Shown piece by piece: positions 16,639 through 24,726 of a DNA stretch of 64,000 bases. Position 1 is the stretch's first letter; each line of letters opens with the position of its first letter. Source of the DNA: Thiobacillus denitrificans (GTDB lineage Bacteria; Pseudomonadota; Gammaproteobacteria; Burkholderiales; Thiobacillaceae). The stretch lies in NCBI RefSeq assembly GCF_001530125.1, contig NZ_LDUG01000048.1:81858-145857 (forward strand), written 5' to 3'. The position numbers and the translations under genes are program-made. The notes below the pieces were generated by a model. That model did no database searches, was not told the origin of the DNA, and saw only the letters and a program-made list of their open reading frames with translations.

Positions 16639-17178
16639 ATGAGCGCAGCCAATATATCACTCGGAATGCAGACTGCCGGCGCTGTGTCCGGCGCCATCGG
16701 TGGCTTCTACTCGGCCAAGATGAGCAAGAACCAGCTCGCGTTCGAGGCCGACATGTCGCGCATCAACGCGCGCATCGCCGAACTCGGGGCGCGCACGGCG
16801 CTGGACAACGGGCAGAAGCAGGTCGCCGGCCTCACTATGCAGGCCGGGCAACTCAAGAGCCGCCAGCGCGCATCAATGGCCGCCAACGGCATCGACCTGG
16901 GCGAAGGCAGCGCCGCCGAGATCCAGGCGTCGACCGAGATCATGAAGGAAATCGACAAGAACACGCTCGAAGCCAACGCCGTCAGGAGCGCGTGGGGCTA
17001 CCGCACCGAAGCCGCCAACCTGCAAAGCAGCGCGATGATGAAGGAAGGCAGCGCCGCCGGCATCAGCCCGGCAATGGTAGGCGCGTCTTCGCTGATGACC
17101 GGCGCCAGCAAGGTGGCGTCTTCGTGGTACGGGAAGTCTACTTCGGATCAAATCAGAGCGTTTCTGGCCGAGAAGTGA
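16639..17178 (+). CDS. gp14-like internal virion protein, 179 aa
   Basis: A short Ala/Met/Ser/Gly-rich helical protein with a hydrophobic N-terminal stretch (MQTAGAVSGAIGGFYSA) and the segment QLKSRQRASMAANGIDLGEGSA that is characteristic of T7 gp14-like internal virion or DNA-transfer proteins. In T7 gp14 forms the outer-membrane part of the ejection channel. A ribosome site AAGGGG lies just upstream of the ATG. The stop overlaps the next ATG (TGATG at 17176). In T7 the order is 14-15-16; here this gene follows the giant gene, a rearranged order. Confidence 0.7.
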   Translation: MSAANISLGMQTAGAVSGAIGGFYSAKMSKNQLAFEADMSRINARIAELGARTALDNGQKQVAGLTMQAGQLKSRQRASMAANGIDLGEGSAAEIQASTEIMKEIDKNTLEANAVRSAWGYRTEAANLQSSAMMKEGSAAGISPAMVGASSLMTGASKVASSWYGKSTSDQIRAFLAEK

Positions 17179-17567
17179 TGGCGCAACTTCGCACCATTGC
17201 CGTCAACGAGCGCGGTCTCTGTATAGGCGACTCACACCACAACGCGCGGTACTCTGATCGAGAAACACTTCATGTGCTGGAAATGCGGACGAAGGAAAGA
17301 GTTGCGGTGATGGACATGACTAAAAGTACGGTTGCCTGCGTGTGTAAGGCGACCAGGCGCTGCCAGATTGCGGCGGCATGGAAGAAGATCGTGAGGGGGT
17401 TAGACATGAAGAAATCAACAAAGGCGCTTGTGTTTTGTTTTTTTGCTGGACTAGTCGGATATGGACTGATGCCGTTTTTCACTGATAGCGGGTGGGACAT
17501 TGTTCCGTTCATCTTTGCTTGGGTGTGTCTGGCGGCTGCTGGTGCCAATGAATGGCGGGGCGGGTGA
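17178..17567 (+). CDS. Small HTH protein fused to a two-segment membrane tail
   Basis: Residues 1-70 resemble the short HTH proteins often found before terminase genes (LRTIAVNERGLCIGDSHHNARYSD, then a helix-turn-helix with MTKSTVACVCKATRRCQ). In the same frame, without a stop, comes a second methionine at 17406 with GAGGGGG upstream, heading a 53-aa segment with two hydrophobic stretches. The locus can make a 129-aa fusion, a separate small membrane protein from the internal start, or both. The membrane part could be holin-like. Confidence 0.5.
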   Translation: MAQLRTIAVNERGLCIGDSHHNARYSDRETLHVLEMRTKERVAVMDMTKSTVACVCKATRRCQIAAAWKKIVRGLDMKKSTKALVFCFFAGLVGYGLMPFFTDSGWDIVPFIFAWVCLAAAGANEWRGG

Positions 17568-18091
17568 AGCAAATGCTGACACCAAAACAGGCGCGATTCG
17601 CCGACGAGTACATCGTGGATTTAAACGCAACGCAGGCCGCGATACGGGCCGGGTATTCATCCAAGCGGGCAGATGCGACCGGATATGAAAACCTGAGAAA
17701 ACCCGAGATAGCGGCGGCTTTGAAGGAACGCATGGATAAACGTGCAGAGCGCACGCAGATCAACGCCGATTGGATGCTCAAGCGCCTGGCCCAGGACGCG
17801 ACCGCCGACCTTGCTGAGATTTACGACCCGAACGGCAACCTGCTGCCGGTCGGGTCTTGGCCGATGGCCTGGCGCACTGGTCTGGTGGCCGGCATAGACA
17901 CGGCGCATGAGCGCGACGGGACGGACGACGAAGGCAAGCCCACCTTCGTCACCGTGCGCAAGGTGAGGCTGGCTGACCGCACCAAGCTGCTGGAACTGAT
18001 CGGCAAGCACATTGATGTCGGCGCGTTCAAGGATAGGATCGAACACAGCGGCAAGATCGGGTTGGAGTCACTGATAGCCGATGGCGAGTAA
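17552..18091 (+). CDS. Phage terminase small subunit (TerS)
   Basis: A 179-aa protein with the TerS signature near its start: LTPKQARFADEYIVDLNATQ followed by AAIRAGYSSKRA, the DNA-binding N-terminal domain. Then come a central oligomerisation region and a C-terminal tail. TerS recognises the packaging site and hands DNA to the large subunit. The start at 17552 overlaps the previous gene by 16 bases; an alternative ATG at 17573 fits the family start equally well. No large terminase subunit follows, only degraded sequence up to the tRNA, so packaging would depend on another phage or is lost. Confidence 0.9.
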   Translation: MAGRVKQMLTPKQARFADEYIVDLNATQAAIRAGYSSKRADATGYENLRKPEIAAALKERMDKRAERTQINADWMLKRLAQDATADLAEIYDPNGNLLPVGSWPMAWRTGLVAGIDTAHERDGTDDEGKPTFVTVRKVRLADRTKLLELIGKHIDVGAFKDRIEHSGKIGLESLIADGE

Positions 18092-18528
18092 GGCCGACGA
18101 AGCCCGCGGCTCTGATGTGGGCCGGCGCTGCGGACGCCCTGGCGATCACCTCCGCCATTCCTGTGCTGGTGAGCGAGCGAGTTGAGCCGCGAAGCAGTGA
18201 TCGATGTTCTGGTGTTGGATGGGTGAAGGGTATCAACCGGGTGGATTTATCGCCGTGGCGGCCATCCTGACGGGGCGCTAAACTGGCAGCGGGCGATGGT
18301 AAGGACGCGCCCATCTTTTGGAGCGATCTATGACAACTGGCACGCCGAAGAACGAGCTGAGATTGGCCGGTTCGTATGGGGGAAATTGACTGGCTCGCAC
18401 GAGAGCGCCCGCCCCTGGCTGAAAAAGTGCTACTCAAGTGACATGTTTCCCCAGCGCGCCGACAGTGGTGGGCGTGATGGTGGGTTTTTACACGCTACAC
18501 TTTTAAGTTATTGTTTTTATTGATGTTC
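18092..18528 (+). other. Degraded phage remnant between terS and tRNA-Ser
   Basis: There is no intact gene here. A short frame from 18081 stops at 18183. A second frame (about 18296-18523) contains AEERAEIGRFVWGKLTG, which resembles residues near 1090 of the giant protein (AEIGRFVSGELTG), and the DNA shares a perfect 22-bp match (18356-18377 with 11519-11540). This is where a large terminase gene would be expected. The stretch reads as a deletion junction between the phage block and the tRNA. Confidence 0.5.
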
Positions 18529-18618
18529 TGGCGGAGGCGGTGAGATTCGAACTCACGGATGGCTTGCACCATCGCCGGTTTTCAAGACCGGTGCCTTAAA
18601 CCGCTCGGCCACACCTCC
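18529..18618 (-). tRNA. tRNA-Ser(TGA)
   Basis: A 90-nt tRNA on the minus strand with encoded CCA. The acceptor pairs GGAGGTG with CGCCTCC, the anticodon loop reads CTTGAAA (anticodon TGA), and there are a long class II variable arm and a standard TTCGAAT T-loop. It reads UCA-type serine codons. Its 3' end faces the phage-derived block, the usual geometry for tRNA-targeted integration. Confidence 0.97.
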
Positions 18619-18844
18619 ACGGCGCGAATTGTAGCGGGTTCGCCCCGCCTTGTGAGAGACAAGCTGCGCGCCGGGAAGGATTGACGCGGCTTCAACAGGG
18701 GGTGTCGGGTTTTCGTTAATCCGCCAGGACGCAGCTGCAGGCAGGAATTGCAAACCCGAACAAAACCAATGCGTTGAAATAAACGCGCTACGGGCATGGG
18801 TTTGGCACAAATGGTGCTGGTCAGCAGTCATCCGCAACAAGTTG

Positions 18845-20362
18845 ATGCCAGCCATGCCCGATCTTTTCGATATGTTGAGTACGATCGCCCGCCGCAGAAA
18901 AGCCGCAGGGGGTTCGCCATTTTCCACGGTGAAAGCCACCGAGAAATGGCTGGAAGCCTTGCCTGCGGATTCGGATTACGACGCACATCATGTGCTGGTC
19001 GAAGGGCTGGAACGCTTTAATGCGGAAAATGAAGCGGCCTCGCTCAGCCGCATGAAATCGTTGATGAAGATGGAAGAGGCGGGCCTGCCCTTGCAGCTGC
19101 GCATCGTCGAACAATATGTGCGCAACCAGGCATCGTTTCGCCTGGCACGTCAGGCCTTGTGGCGCGAATCGTGGGTGTTCTGGTCGCTGCTGGCGGAGGC
19201 CTGGCTTGGCATGTTGAAGGGGGCCTATCGTGGTCCGGCCAGTGCGGAAATCAAGCCCTTTGCCGCCGAGATTGCCGCCCGCGCGCTGCGCTACGCCGGT
19301 CTGGTCATGCGCTGGGACTATCATCAGGCGCGCGATCCGGCCGGGTCTGCCTGGCGCCGTGTGCACAAGATCTACCGCCTGGCCGAGCGCGATGGTTTTG
19401 CCACGCAGACGGTGCAGATCAATGCGCGCTCCACTCACTGCGCACGCGAATACACGCTGGTGGTGCTGATGGGGCTGGCGCATCCGCTGGGCTACCGCAC
19501 GCAGGAAATCGAAACCATTGCGCAGATTTTCGAGGGCTACGAGCCGTTGTCCCTGCCCGCAGCCGTGCCGCAGCGCGAGGTGCACACGCACGTGGTGGAC
19601 CTGTCGCTGAGCGAGGGGGCCTGCGTGCTGGACGATGACTGGGTACAGGGGCGTCGTCTGCGTTACCTGGCCCTGCGTCCGCTGATCGATTATCTGAAAT
19701 CGCTCGATCGATCCTCGGCTGCGGAGGGGGATAACGGACTCACCCAGCAGGTGGCGAGCCTGATCGAACGCGGCGGTATCCGCCGCAACCGTCAACGCAC
19801 GCACCGCTTCGGCCGGGTGTGGGTGGCGGCGGGGATGGACAACATCCTGGCAGCCCTGGCCCACCCCGATGCGGCCAGGTCATACCCGGCCCTGGAGCCG
19901 TGGATGCTGCGCGACGAGAGCACGGAGGGCATGGGCTTTGCGCTGCCTGCGGCGTCGACGCTGCCGCATGGCCGCCTGGTGGCCGTGACTTGGGATCCGT
20001 CGGAGAATATCTGGCAGTTGCTGGCGATCCGCTGGAATCGCGAGGAAGACGGCCAGCACCTGGTCGGCGCGCAGCGCCTCTCACGCCACCCCAAGCGGGT
20101 GGAAATCTATTTCGAGCCGGATGGGCAAGGTGGGGCGCAGGACAAGACCTGGGCCGTGTTCATTCCGATGACCCATCTCGACCAAGGGGGGAGCAACCTG
20201 CTGATTCCAAAGACGCATTACCGCCTGGGCGCGCCGCTGATGCTGCGCGACGGCGACATGCTCTATCGCCTGCGGCTGGGCGAGGTGCAGGAAAGCCACG
20301 AAGGCTGGCTGCGCGTGAGGATGGATGTGATGGGGCGGGAGCAGTTCGCCGTCGCCGCCTGA
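18845..20362 (+). CDS. Conserved protein of unknown function, 505 aa (PilZ-like tail possible)
   Basis: A soluble, mostly helical N-terminal two thirds and a beta-rich C-terminal part. It has no signal peptide. Around residues 310-325 a cluster RRNRQRTHRFGRVWVAAG precedes the C-terminal half, loosely like the Arg-rich entry of PilZ cyclic-di-GMP domains, but the match is not firm. It starts beyond the tRNA and stands alone on the plus strand; a TTG three bases earlier and an ATG at 18854 are alternative starts. Function is unknown; a cyclic-di-GMP receptor is only a suggestion. Confidence 0.7.
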   Translation: MPAMPDLFDMLSTIARRRKAAGGSPFSTVKATEKWLEALPADSDYDAHHVLVEGLERFNAENEAASLSRMKSLMKMEEAGLPLQLRIVEQYVRNQASFRLARQALWRESWVFWSLLAEAWLGMLKGAYRGPASAEIKPFAAEIAARALRYAGLVMRWDYHQARDPAGSAWRRVHKIYRLAERDGFATQTVQINARSTHCAREYTLVVLMGLAHPLGYRTQEIETIAQIFEGYEPLSLPAAVPQREVHTHVVDLSLSEGACVLDDDWVQGRRLRYLALRPLIDYLKSLDRSSAAEGDNGLTQQVASLIERGGIRRNRQRTHRFGRVWVAAGMDNILAALAHPDAARSYPALEPWMLRDESTEGMGFALPAASTLPHGRLVAVTWDPSENIWQLLAIRWNREEDGQHLVGAQRLSRHPKRVEIYFEPDGQGGAQDKTWAVFIPMTHLDQGGSNLLIPKTHYRLGAPLMLRDGDMLYRLRLGEVQESHEGWLRVRMDVMGREQFAVAA

Positions 20363-20392
20363 GGCCGCACTTGATTGAACCTGAATTCCTCA

Positions 20393-20515
20393 CCACAGAG
20401 GCACAGAGAAAGGCGAGAAAATAATGGCTTGTCCGTGGACGGACATTCACCAAAGGGTGTGGCATCAAACTGTGACGCCCCCTTGTTTTTCCTCCGTGTC
20501 TCTGTGCCTCTGTGG
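20393..20515. repeat. Inverted-repeat intergenic element, copy 1
   Basis: The ends are a perfect 17-bp inverted repeat, CCACAGAGGCACAGAGA (20393-20409) against its complement at 20499-20515. The core of about 90 bp has no coding content. It lies between the convergent 505-aa gene and the NUDIX gene. Related copies lie at about 22260 and 23665. Confidence 0.85.
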
Positions 20516-20530
20516 TTCCAGCTTGAAAGT

Positions 20531-21064
20531 TCAGCGCGTGCGGATATCGCCGAAATGAAAGTCGAATGAGCCGGTGCGGCGGTCGCTGAAATACTGCTCC
20601 AGCGTGGCGCGCACGGTGCGGAAGGCGATTTCGTCCCAGGGGATTTCGGCTTCGGTGAACAGCCGGGTTTCCAGCGATTCGATGCCGGGCTGAAAATCAA
20701 GATCCAGCAACCGGGCGCGGAACATCAAGTACACCTGATTGATGTGCGGCAGGTTGAACAAGGTATACAAGCCGCCGATTTCGATGCGCGCCCCGGCTTC
20801 TTCCCAGGTTTCGCGCGCGGCACCCTCGAGCGTGGTTTCGCCGTTTTCCATAAAGCCGGCAGGCAGCGTCCACAGCCCGTACTTGGGTTCGATGGCGCGG
20901 CGGCACAGCAGCACCTTGTCTTCCCATTCCGGGATGCAGCCGACCACCATTTTGGGGTTCTGGTAATGGATGGTGCCGCAGCCGGGGCACACATGGCGCG
21001 GCAGGTGGTCGCCTTCGAGCACGCGCAGCGCCACGGCGCTGCCACATTCACTGCAAAATTTCAT
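20531..21064 (-). CDS. NUDIX hydrolase with N-terminal zinc ribbon
   Basis: A 177-aa protein. Residues 1-35 form a zinc ribbon (FCSECG, later HVCPGCG). The NUDIX box GFMENGETTLEGAARETWEE (plus AG) near residues 70-91 contains the metal-binding REx2EE core. Such proteins hydrolyse nucleoside diphosphate derivatives, with NADH pyrophosphatase-like and FAD/ADP-ribose enzymes among relatives; the substrate cannot be named from sequence. It is a single gene on the minus strand, with the copy 1 repeat just beyond its stop. Confidence 0.9.
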   Translation of the reverse strand: MKFCSECGSAVALRVLEGDHLPRHVCPGCGTIHYQNPKMVVGCIPEWEDKVLLCRRAIEPKYGLWTLPAGFMENGETTLEGAARETWEEAGARIEIGGLYTLFNLPHINQVYLMFRARLLDLDFQPGIESLETRLFTEAEIPWDEIAFRTVRATLEQYFSDRRTGSFDFHFGDIRTR

Positions 21065-21198
21065 GCTGCTTCCATTTCAGTCCGGGTCGCTCCACGGTAA
21101 CAAAATCCCCCCACCTCGATCAAGGACGATACCTTCCGGCTGGAACCCAAGCGCGCGAGCGATTATCATTCAAGACCCTACCGTTGTTCTGATTGTCC

Positions 21199-22242
21199 AT
21201 GCGTCCCTCTCACATCGAAACCATCCTTGACCGCGAATTTGAAAGCGCCGCCGACGGCTACCACACGCCGGTGATGCTGTGGGGCCCGCCAGGGGTCGGC
21301 AAGTCGCAGATCGTCGCCAAGATTGCCCAGCGGCACGGCGTGCCGCTGATCGACATCCGCCTGTCGCAGATGGAGCCGACCGACCTGCGCGGCATTCCTT
21401 TCCGCAGCGGCCAGTTGGTCGAATGGTCGATCCCCTCGATGCTGCCCGATGCCGAACGCCATGGCCCGTCGGGCATCCTGTTCCTCGATGAAATCACCTC
21501 GGCGCCGCCCACCGTGTCGGCCGCGGCCTACCAGTTGATTCTCGACCGCCGCCTGGGCGAATACACGGTGCCCGACGGCTGGGTGATCTTCGCCGCCGGC
21601 AACCGCCAGGGCGACCGCGGCGTGACCTACGCGATGCCGGCACCGCTGGCCAATCGCTTCACCCATTATGAAGTCGAGGTGAATCTGGACGACTGGGTGG
21701 ACTGGGCGCACAGCGAGGACATCGACCCGCGGGTGATCGCTTTCCTGCGCTTCCGCCCTGATCTGCTGTTCAGCTTTGACCCGGCGCACACGCCGATTGC
21801 CTTCCCCAGCCCGCGTTCCTGGGAATTTTCCCACCGCGCGCTGCAGAAATTCGACCGCACCGAATTGCTCGCCGACGCGCTGATGGCCTGCGTCGGCCAG
21901 TCGGCCGGGCTGGAGCTGAAAACCTTTGTCGACAACATGGCGCAGATGCCGGACATCGACGCCATCATCGCCGGCGAAATGGCCGAGGTGCCCAATGGCA
22001 TCGACTTGCAGTACGGCGTTGCCGCCGCGCTGGTTCGGCGCGCCCTGCAGGCCGCCGACAGCGGCAATGCCGTCGCGGTGTACGGCAACATCCTCAGATA
22101 CGCGCAGCGCTTTCCGCAGCGTGAAATGGGCGTGATGCTGGTGAGCGACCTCCACCGTGCGGTAGGCCGTCCGCTGTTCGCCGTGCCGGCGTTTGCCGAG
22201 TGGGCCAACAGCATCACCGACCTGGTTCTGTATGAGCATTGA
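21199..22242 (+). CDS. MoxR-type AAA+ ATPase
   Basis: A 347-aa AAA+ protein: Walker A GPPGVGKS near residue 30, Walker B ILFLDEITSA near 94, sensor-like AAGNRQGD near 132 and an arginine-finger region (PAPLANRF). MoxR ATPases act as chaperones that insert metals or cofactors or remodel partner complexes, nearly always with a von Willebrand A partner. That partner is the next gene. ATG 21199 is preferred; the frame also opens at TTG 21193. Confidence 0.9.
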   Translation: MRPSHIETILDREFESAADGYHTPVMLWGPPGVGKSQIVAKIAQRHGVPLIDIRLSQMEPTDLRGIPFRSGQLVEWSIPSMLPDAERHGPSGILFLDEITSAPPTVSAAAYQLILDRRLGEYTVPDGWVIFAAGNRQGDRGVTYAMPAPLANRFTHYEVEVNLDDWVDWAHSEDIDPRVIAFLRFRPDLLFSFDPAHTPIAFPSPRSWEFSHRALQKFDRTELLADALMACVGQSAGLELKTFVDNMAQMPDIDAIIAGEMAEVPNGIDLQYGVAAALVRRALQAADSGNAVAVYGNILRYAQRFPQREMGVMLVSDLHRAVGRPLFAVPAFAEWANSITDLVLYEH

Positions 22243-22259
22243 TCCTGAAAACCGAAGTT

Positions 22260-22380
22260 GAACCACAAAGACACAGAGGAAAGCCAATGAATTGCAAGAC
22301 GTTGAAGGCCCATCCGGCAGATGAAATGAATGCCTTTGTTTCATCGGTTTTCTCCGTGTCTCTGTGCCTCTGTGGTGAGG
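22260..22380. repeat. Inverted-repeat intergenic element, copy 2
   Basis: The left arm (AACCACAAAGACACAGAGGA, 22261-22280) is an imperfect complement of the right arm, which contains TCTCTGTGCCTCTGTGG and ends near 22376. Its core shares CCAATG, GCA and TTGAAG blocks with copy 3. It lies between the MoxR and VWA genes, so the two are separated by a repeat rather than tightly coupled. Confidence 0.8.
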
Positions 22381-22395
22381 AATTTGGGTTGATCA

Positions 22396-23649
22396 ATGGC
22401 TGAGCAACCTGACGCCCTGCAGCCGATCCTCACCAAGCTTTCGGCTGCGCGCACCCGCCTCATCATGGAGCGCCCCTTCCTCGGCGCGCTGGTGATGCAC
22501 CTGCCGCTGAAGGTCGGCGGCGAGTGGTGCACCACCACCGGAACCGACGCGCAGGCGTTCTATTTCAATCCCGGCTTCGTCGAGAATCTGTCGCTGGCGC
22601 AGACTCAGTTTGTGCTGGCGCACGAGGCGATGCACTGCGCCATGGGCCACCCGCACCGCCGCAACCACCGGGTGAAGCGGCGCTGGGACGTGGCCTGCGA
22701 CCATGCAGTCAACCTGATTTTGATCGAGGAAGGCCTGAAGCCGCCGCTGCACGGCATCCTCGCCGACCAGAATTTCATGACGCTGTCGGCGGAGGAAATC
22801 TACCCGCTGATTCCCGAGGACACGCCGGAAGAATCTTTCGATCAGCACCTGTTCGACAGCGACAACGAATCGGGCGCCAGTCCCGACAAGAACCAGCGCC
22901 AGGACGATCCCGACGCCGGCGAAGCGGGTGGCCAGGGCAAGGAAGGCCAGAGCGAGGCCAAGGAGAAGCAGGGCAGCGGCAGCCAGGCCTCGCAGAAGCC
23001 GAACGAACTGTCGCCCGCCGAACGCGAGGAACTCGCCGAGCAGTGGAAGAACCGCCTCGCCGCCGCCGCCCAGGCCGCGCGCCAGGCCGGCAAGCTGTCG
23101 CAATCGATGATGCGCTGGGTCGACGGCCTCCTGGCGCCCAGCCTGCCGTGGCGCGCGCTGCTGGCGCGCTTCTTCGCGGTCAACCAGCGCGACGATTATT
23201 CGTGGCGGCGGCCGTCGCGGCGCGAAGGCGACGCGCTGCTGCCGCGCCTGTCGAGCGAAGGGCTGGAAGTCGTCGCCGCGATCGACACCAGCGGTTCGAT
23301 CAGCGACGACGAACTGCGCCAGTTCGTTACCGAGCTCGACGCGCTGAAAGGCCAGGTGCGCGCGCGCGTGACCCTGCTGGCGTGTGACAACCATGTGGCC
23401 GAAGCCGCGCCGTGGGAGTTCGAGCCGTGGGACACCATGGAGCTTCCCGCCGAACTTTCAGGCGGCGGCGGCACCGATTTCCGCCCGGTGTTCGACTGGG
23501 TCGAGCATGAAAACCGCAGCCCCAACATGCTGGTGTATTTCACCGACGCCGAAGGCGATTTCCCCAAGATCCCGCCGAATTACCCGGTGATCTGGCTGGT
23601 CAAGGGCAAGGGTGCGGTGCCCTGGGGCGAACGGGTGCAGCTCAATTGA
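22396..23649 (+). CDS. VWA-like metallopeptidase-domain protein (DUF2201 type)
   Basis: A 417-aa protein. The N-terminal domain has the zincin-like motif HEAMHCAMGH near residue 75. A low-complexity Gln/Asp/Gly/Glu/Lys linker spans about 150-210. The C-terminal von Willebrand A-like domain has a MIDAS motif DTSGSIS near 295 and the later acidic DAEGDFP. Proteins of this type pair with MoxR ATPases. The target is unknown. The start 22396 lies just after repeat copy 2. Confidence 0.85.
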   Translation: MAEQPDALQPILTKLSAARTRLIMERPFLGALVMHLPLKVGGEWCTTTGTDAQAFYFNPGFVENLSLAQTQFVLAHEAMHCAMGHPHRRNHRVKRRWDVACDHAVNLILIEEGLKPPLHGILADQNFMTLSAEEIYPLIPEDTPEESFDQHLFDSDNESGASPDKNQRQDDPDAGEAGGQGKEGQSEAKEKQGSGSQASQKPNELSPAEREELAEQWKNRLAAAAQAARQAGKLSQSMMRWVDGLLAPSLPWRALLARFFAVNQRDDYSWRRPSRREGDALLPRLSSEGLEVVAAIDTSGSISDDELRQFVTELDALKGQVRARVTLLACDNHVAEAAPWEFEPWDTMELPAELSGGGGTDFRPVFDWVEHENRSPNMLVYFTDAEGDFPKIPPNYPVIWLVKGKGAVPWGERVQLN

Positions 23650-23664
23650 ACGCAAAAACAGCTT

Positions 23665-23773
23665 TGAACCACAGAGAACACAGAGGAAAACCAATGGGTC
23701 GCAGAATACTGAAGCCTCACCCCGGTAAGCCCTTTTTTCTTTTGTTTTCTCTGTGCCTCCGTGCCTCTGTGGT
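23665..23773. repeat. Inverted-repeat intergenic element, copy 3
   Basis: The left arm GAACCACAGAGAACACAGAG (from 23666) and a right arm ending GTGCCTCTGTGGTG (23760-23773) are inverted relatives of copies 1 and 2. The core shares the block order of copy 2. It ends 12 bases before the presumed TTG start of hslO. Confidence 0.8.
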
Positions 23774-23785
23774 GATGGGTTTGGT

Positions 23786-24637
23786 TTGAAGCCTGCCGAC
23801 CCCCAGCCCAACCGCGTGCGCAGTTTTTTGTTCGAACAACTCGACATCCGCGGCGCCTGGGTGCAACTGGGCCCCGCCTGGCGCGAGATGATCGCGGGGC
23901 GCGATTACCCCGAACCGGTCGTCGAGCTCCTGGGCCAGCTGGCGGGAGTGGCCACGCTGATCACCGCCAACCTCAAGCAGGCGGGGCGCCTGACCTTTCA
24001 GCTGCGCGGCGAAGGGGCAGTGTCGCTGCTGGTGATGGACTGCGACGAGCAGCTGCACCTGCGCGGCATGGCGCGCACCGCCTCGGAACTCTCCGCGGGC
24101 AGCCTGCCGGCCCTGCTGGGCGACGGCGCGCTGACCCTCACCCTCGACACCGCCGGCATGCGCCAGCCCTACCAGAGCCATGTGCCGCTGCAGGGCGATA
24201 CCGTGGCGGCGGTGTTCGAGCATTACCTGACACAGTCCGAGCAGACCCCCACCCGCCTGTGGCTGGCCGCCAACCACGAGACCGCTGCGGGCCTGTTCCT
24301 GCAGGCGCTGCCGGGCGCTGCCGAGCGCGATGCCGATGGCTGGAACCGGGTGCAGATCCTGGCCGATACCGTGCGGGCGGATGAGCTGCTCGGCCTCGGC
24401 TCGATCAAGCTGATCGAGCGGCTGTTCCCCGAAGAGGGCGTGCGCGTGTTCGATCCGCGCCCGGTCAGCTATCACTGCCCGTATGATTCGGGCAAGATCG
24501 AGGCCATGCTGCGCGGCATTGGGCGCGCCGAATGCGAGTCTATCCTCGCCGAGCACGGCGAAATCCGGGTGCACGACGATGTCTGCAACCATGAATATGT
24601 GTTGGATACGGAGGCCGTGGCCGCGCTTTTCAAGTGA
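23786..24637 (+). CDS. hslO: Hsp33-type redox chaperone with incomplete zinc site
   Basis: A 283-aa protein matching Hsp33 along its length (start RSFLFEQLDIRGAWVQL, central SEQTPTRLWLAA, C-terminal SILAEHGEIRVHDDVCNHEY). Hsp33 is a cytosolic holdase activated by oxidation of four zinc-bound cysteines arranged CxC and CxxC. Here only Cys231 and Cys267 remain; the other two positions are Tyr233 and Asp264. The reading frame is otherwise intact. There is no ATG near the expected N-terminus; TTG at 23786, just beyond repeat copy 3, gives the best family alignment, and GTG 23816 is the alternative. Confidence 0.85.
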   Translation: MKPADPQPNRVRSFLFEQLDIRGAWVQLGPAWREMIAGRDYPEPVVELLGQLAGVATLITANLKQAGRLTFQLRGEGAVSLLVMDCDEQLHLRGMARTASELSAGSLPALLGDGALTLTLDTAGMRQPYQSHVPLQGDTVAAVFEHYLTQSEQTPTRLWLAANHETAAGLFLQALPGAAERDADGWNRVQILADTVRADELLGLGSIKLIERLFPEEGVRVFDPRPVSYHCPYDSGKIEAMLRGIGRAECESILAEHGEIRVHDDVCNHEYVLDTEAVAALFK

Positions 24638-24726
24638 CACGATCCCGGCGTGTCTCCTGGAATGCCCGTTTAGGAATGTAGGAGCGGTTGGTGCTGGTGG
24701 ACAATTCGGGTTGCATGAAAGGATGC

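Noticed and set aside
15913..18091. Diversity-generating retroelement near the tail fibre (as in Bordetella phage BPP-1-like elements)
   Set aside because: No reverse transcriptase frame, no template/variable repeat pair found.
18027..18437. 136-aa minus-strand ORF next to the tRNA
   Set aside because: Ser/Arg-rich shadow across the terS end and junction debris, no ribosome site.
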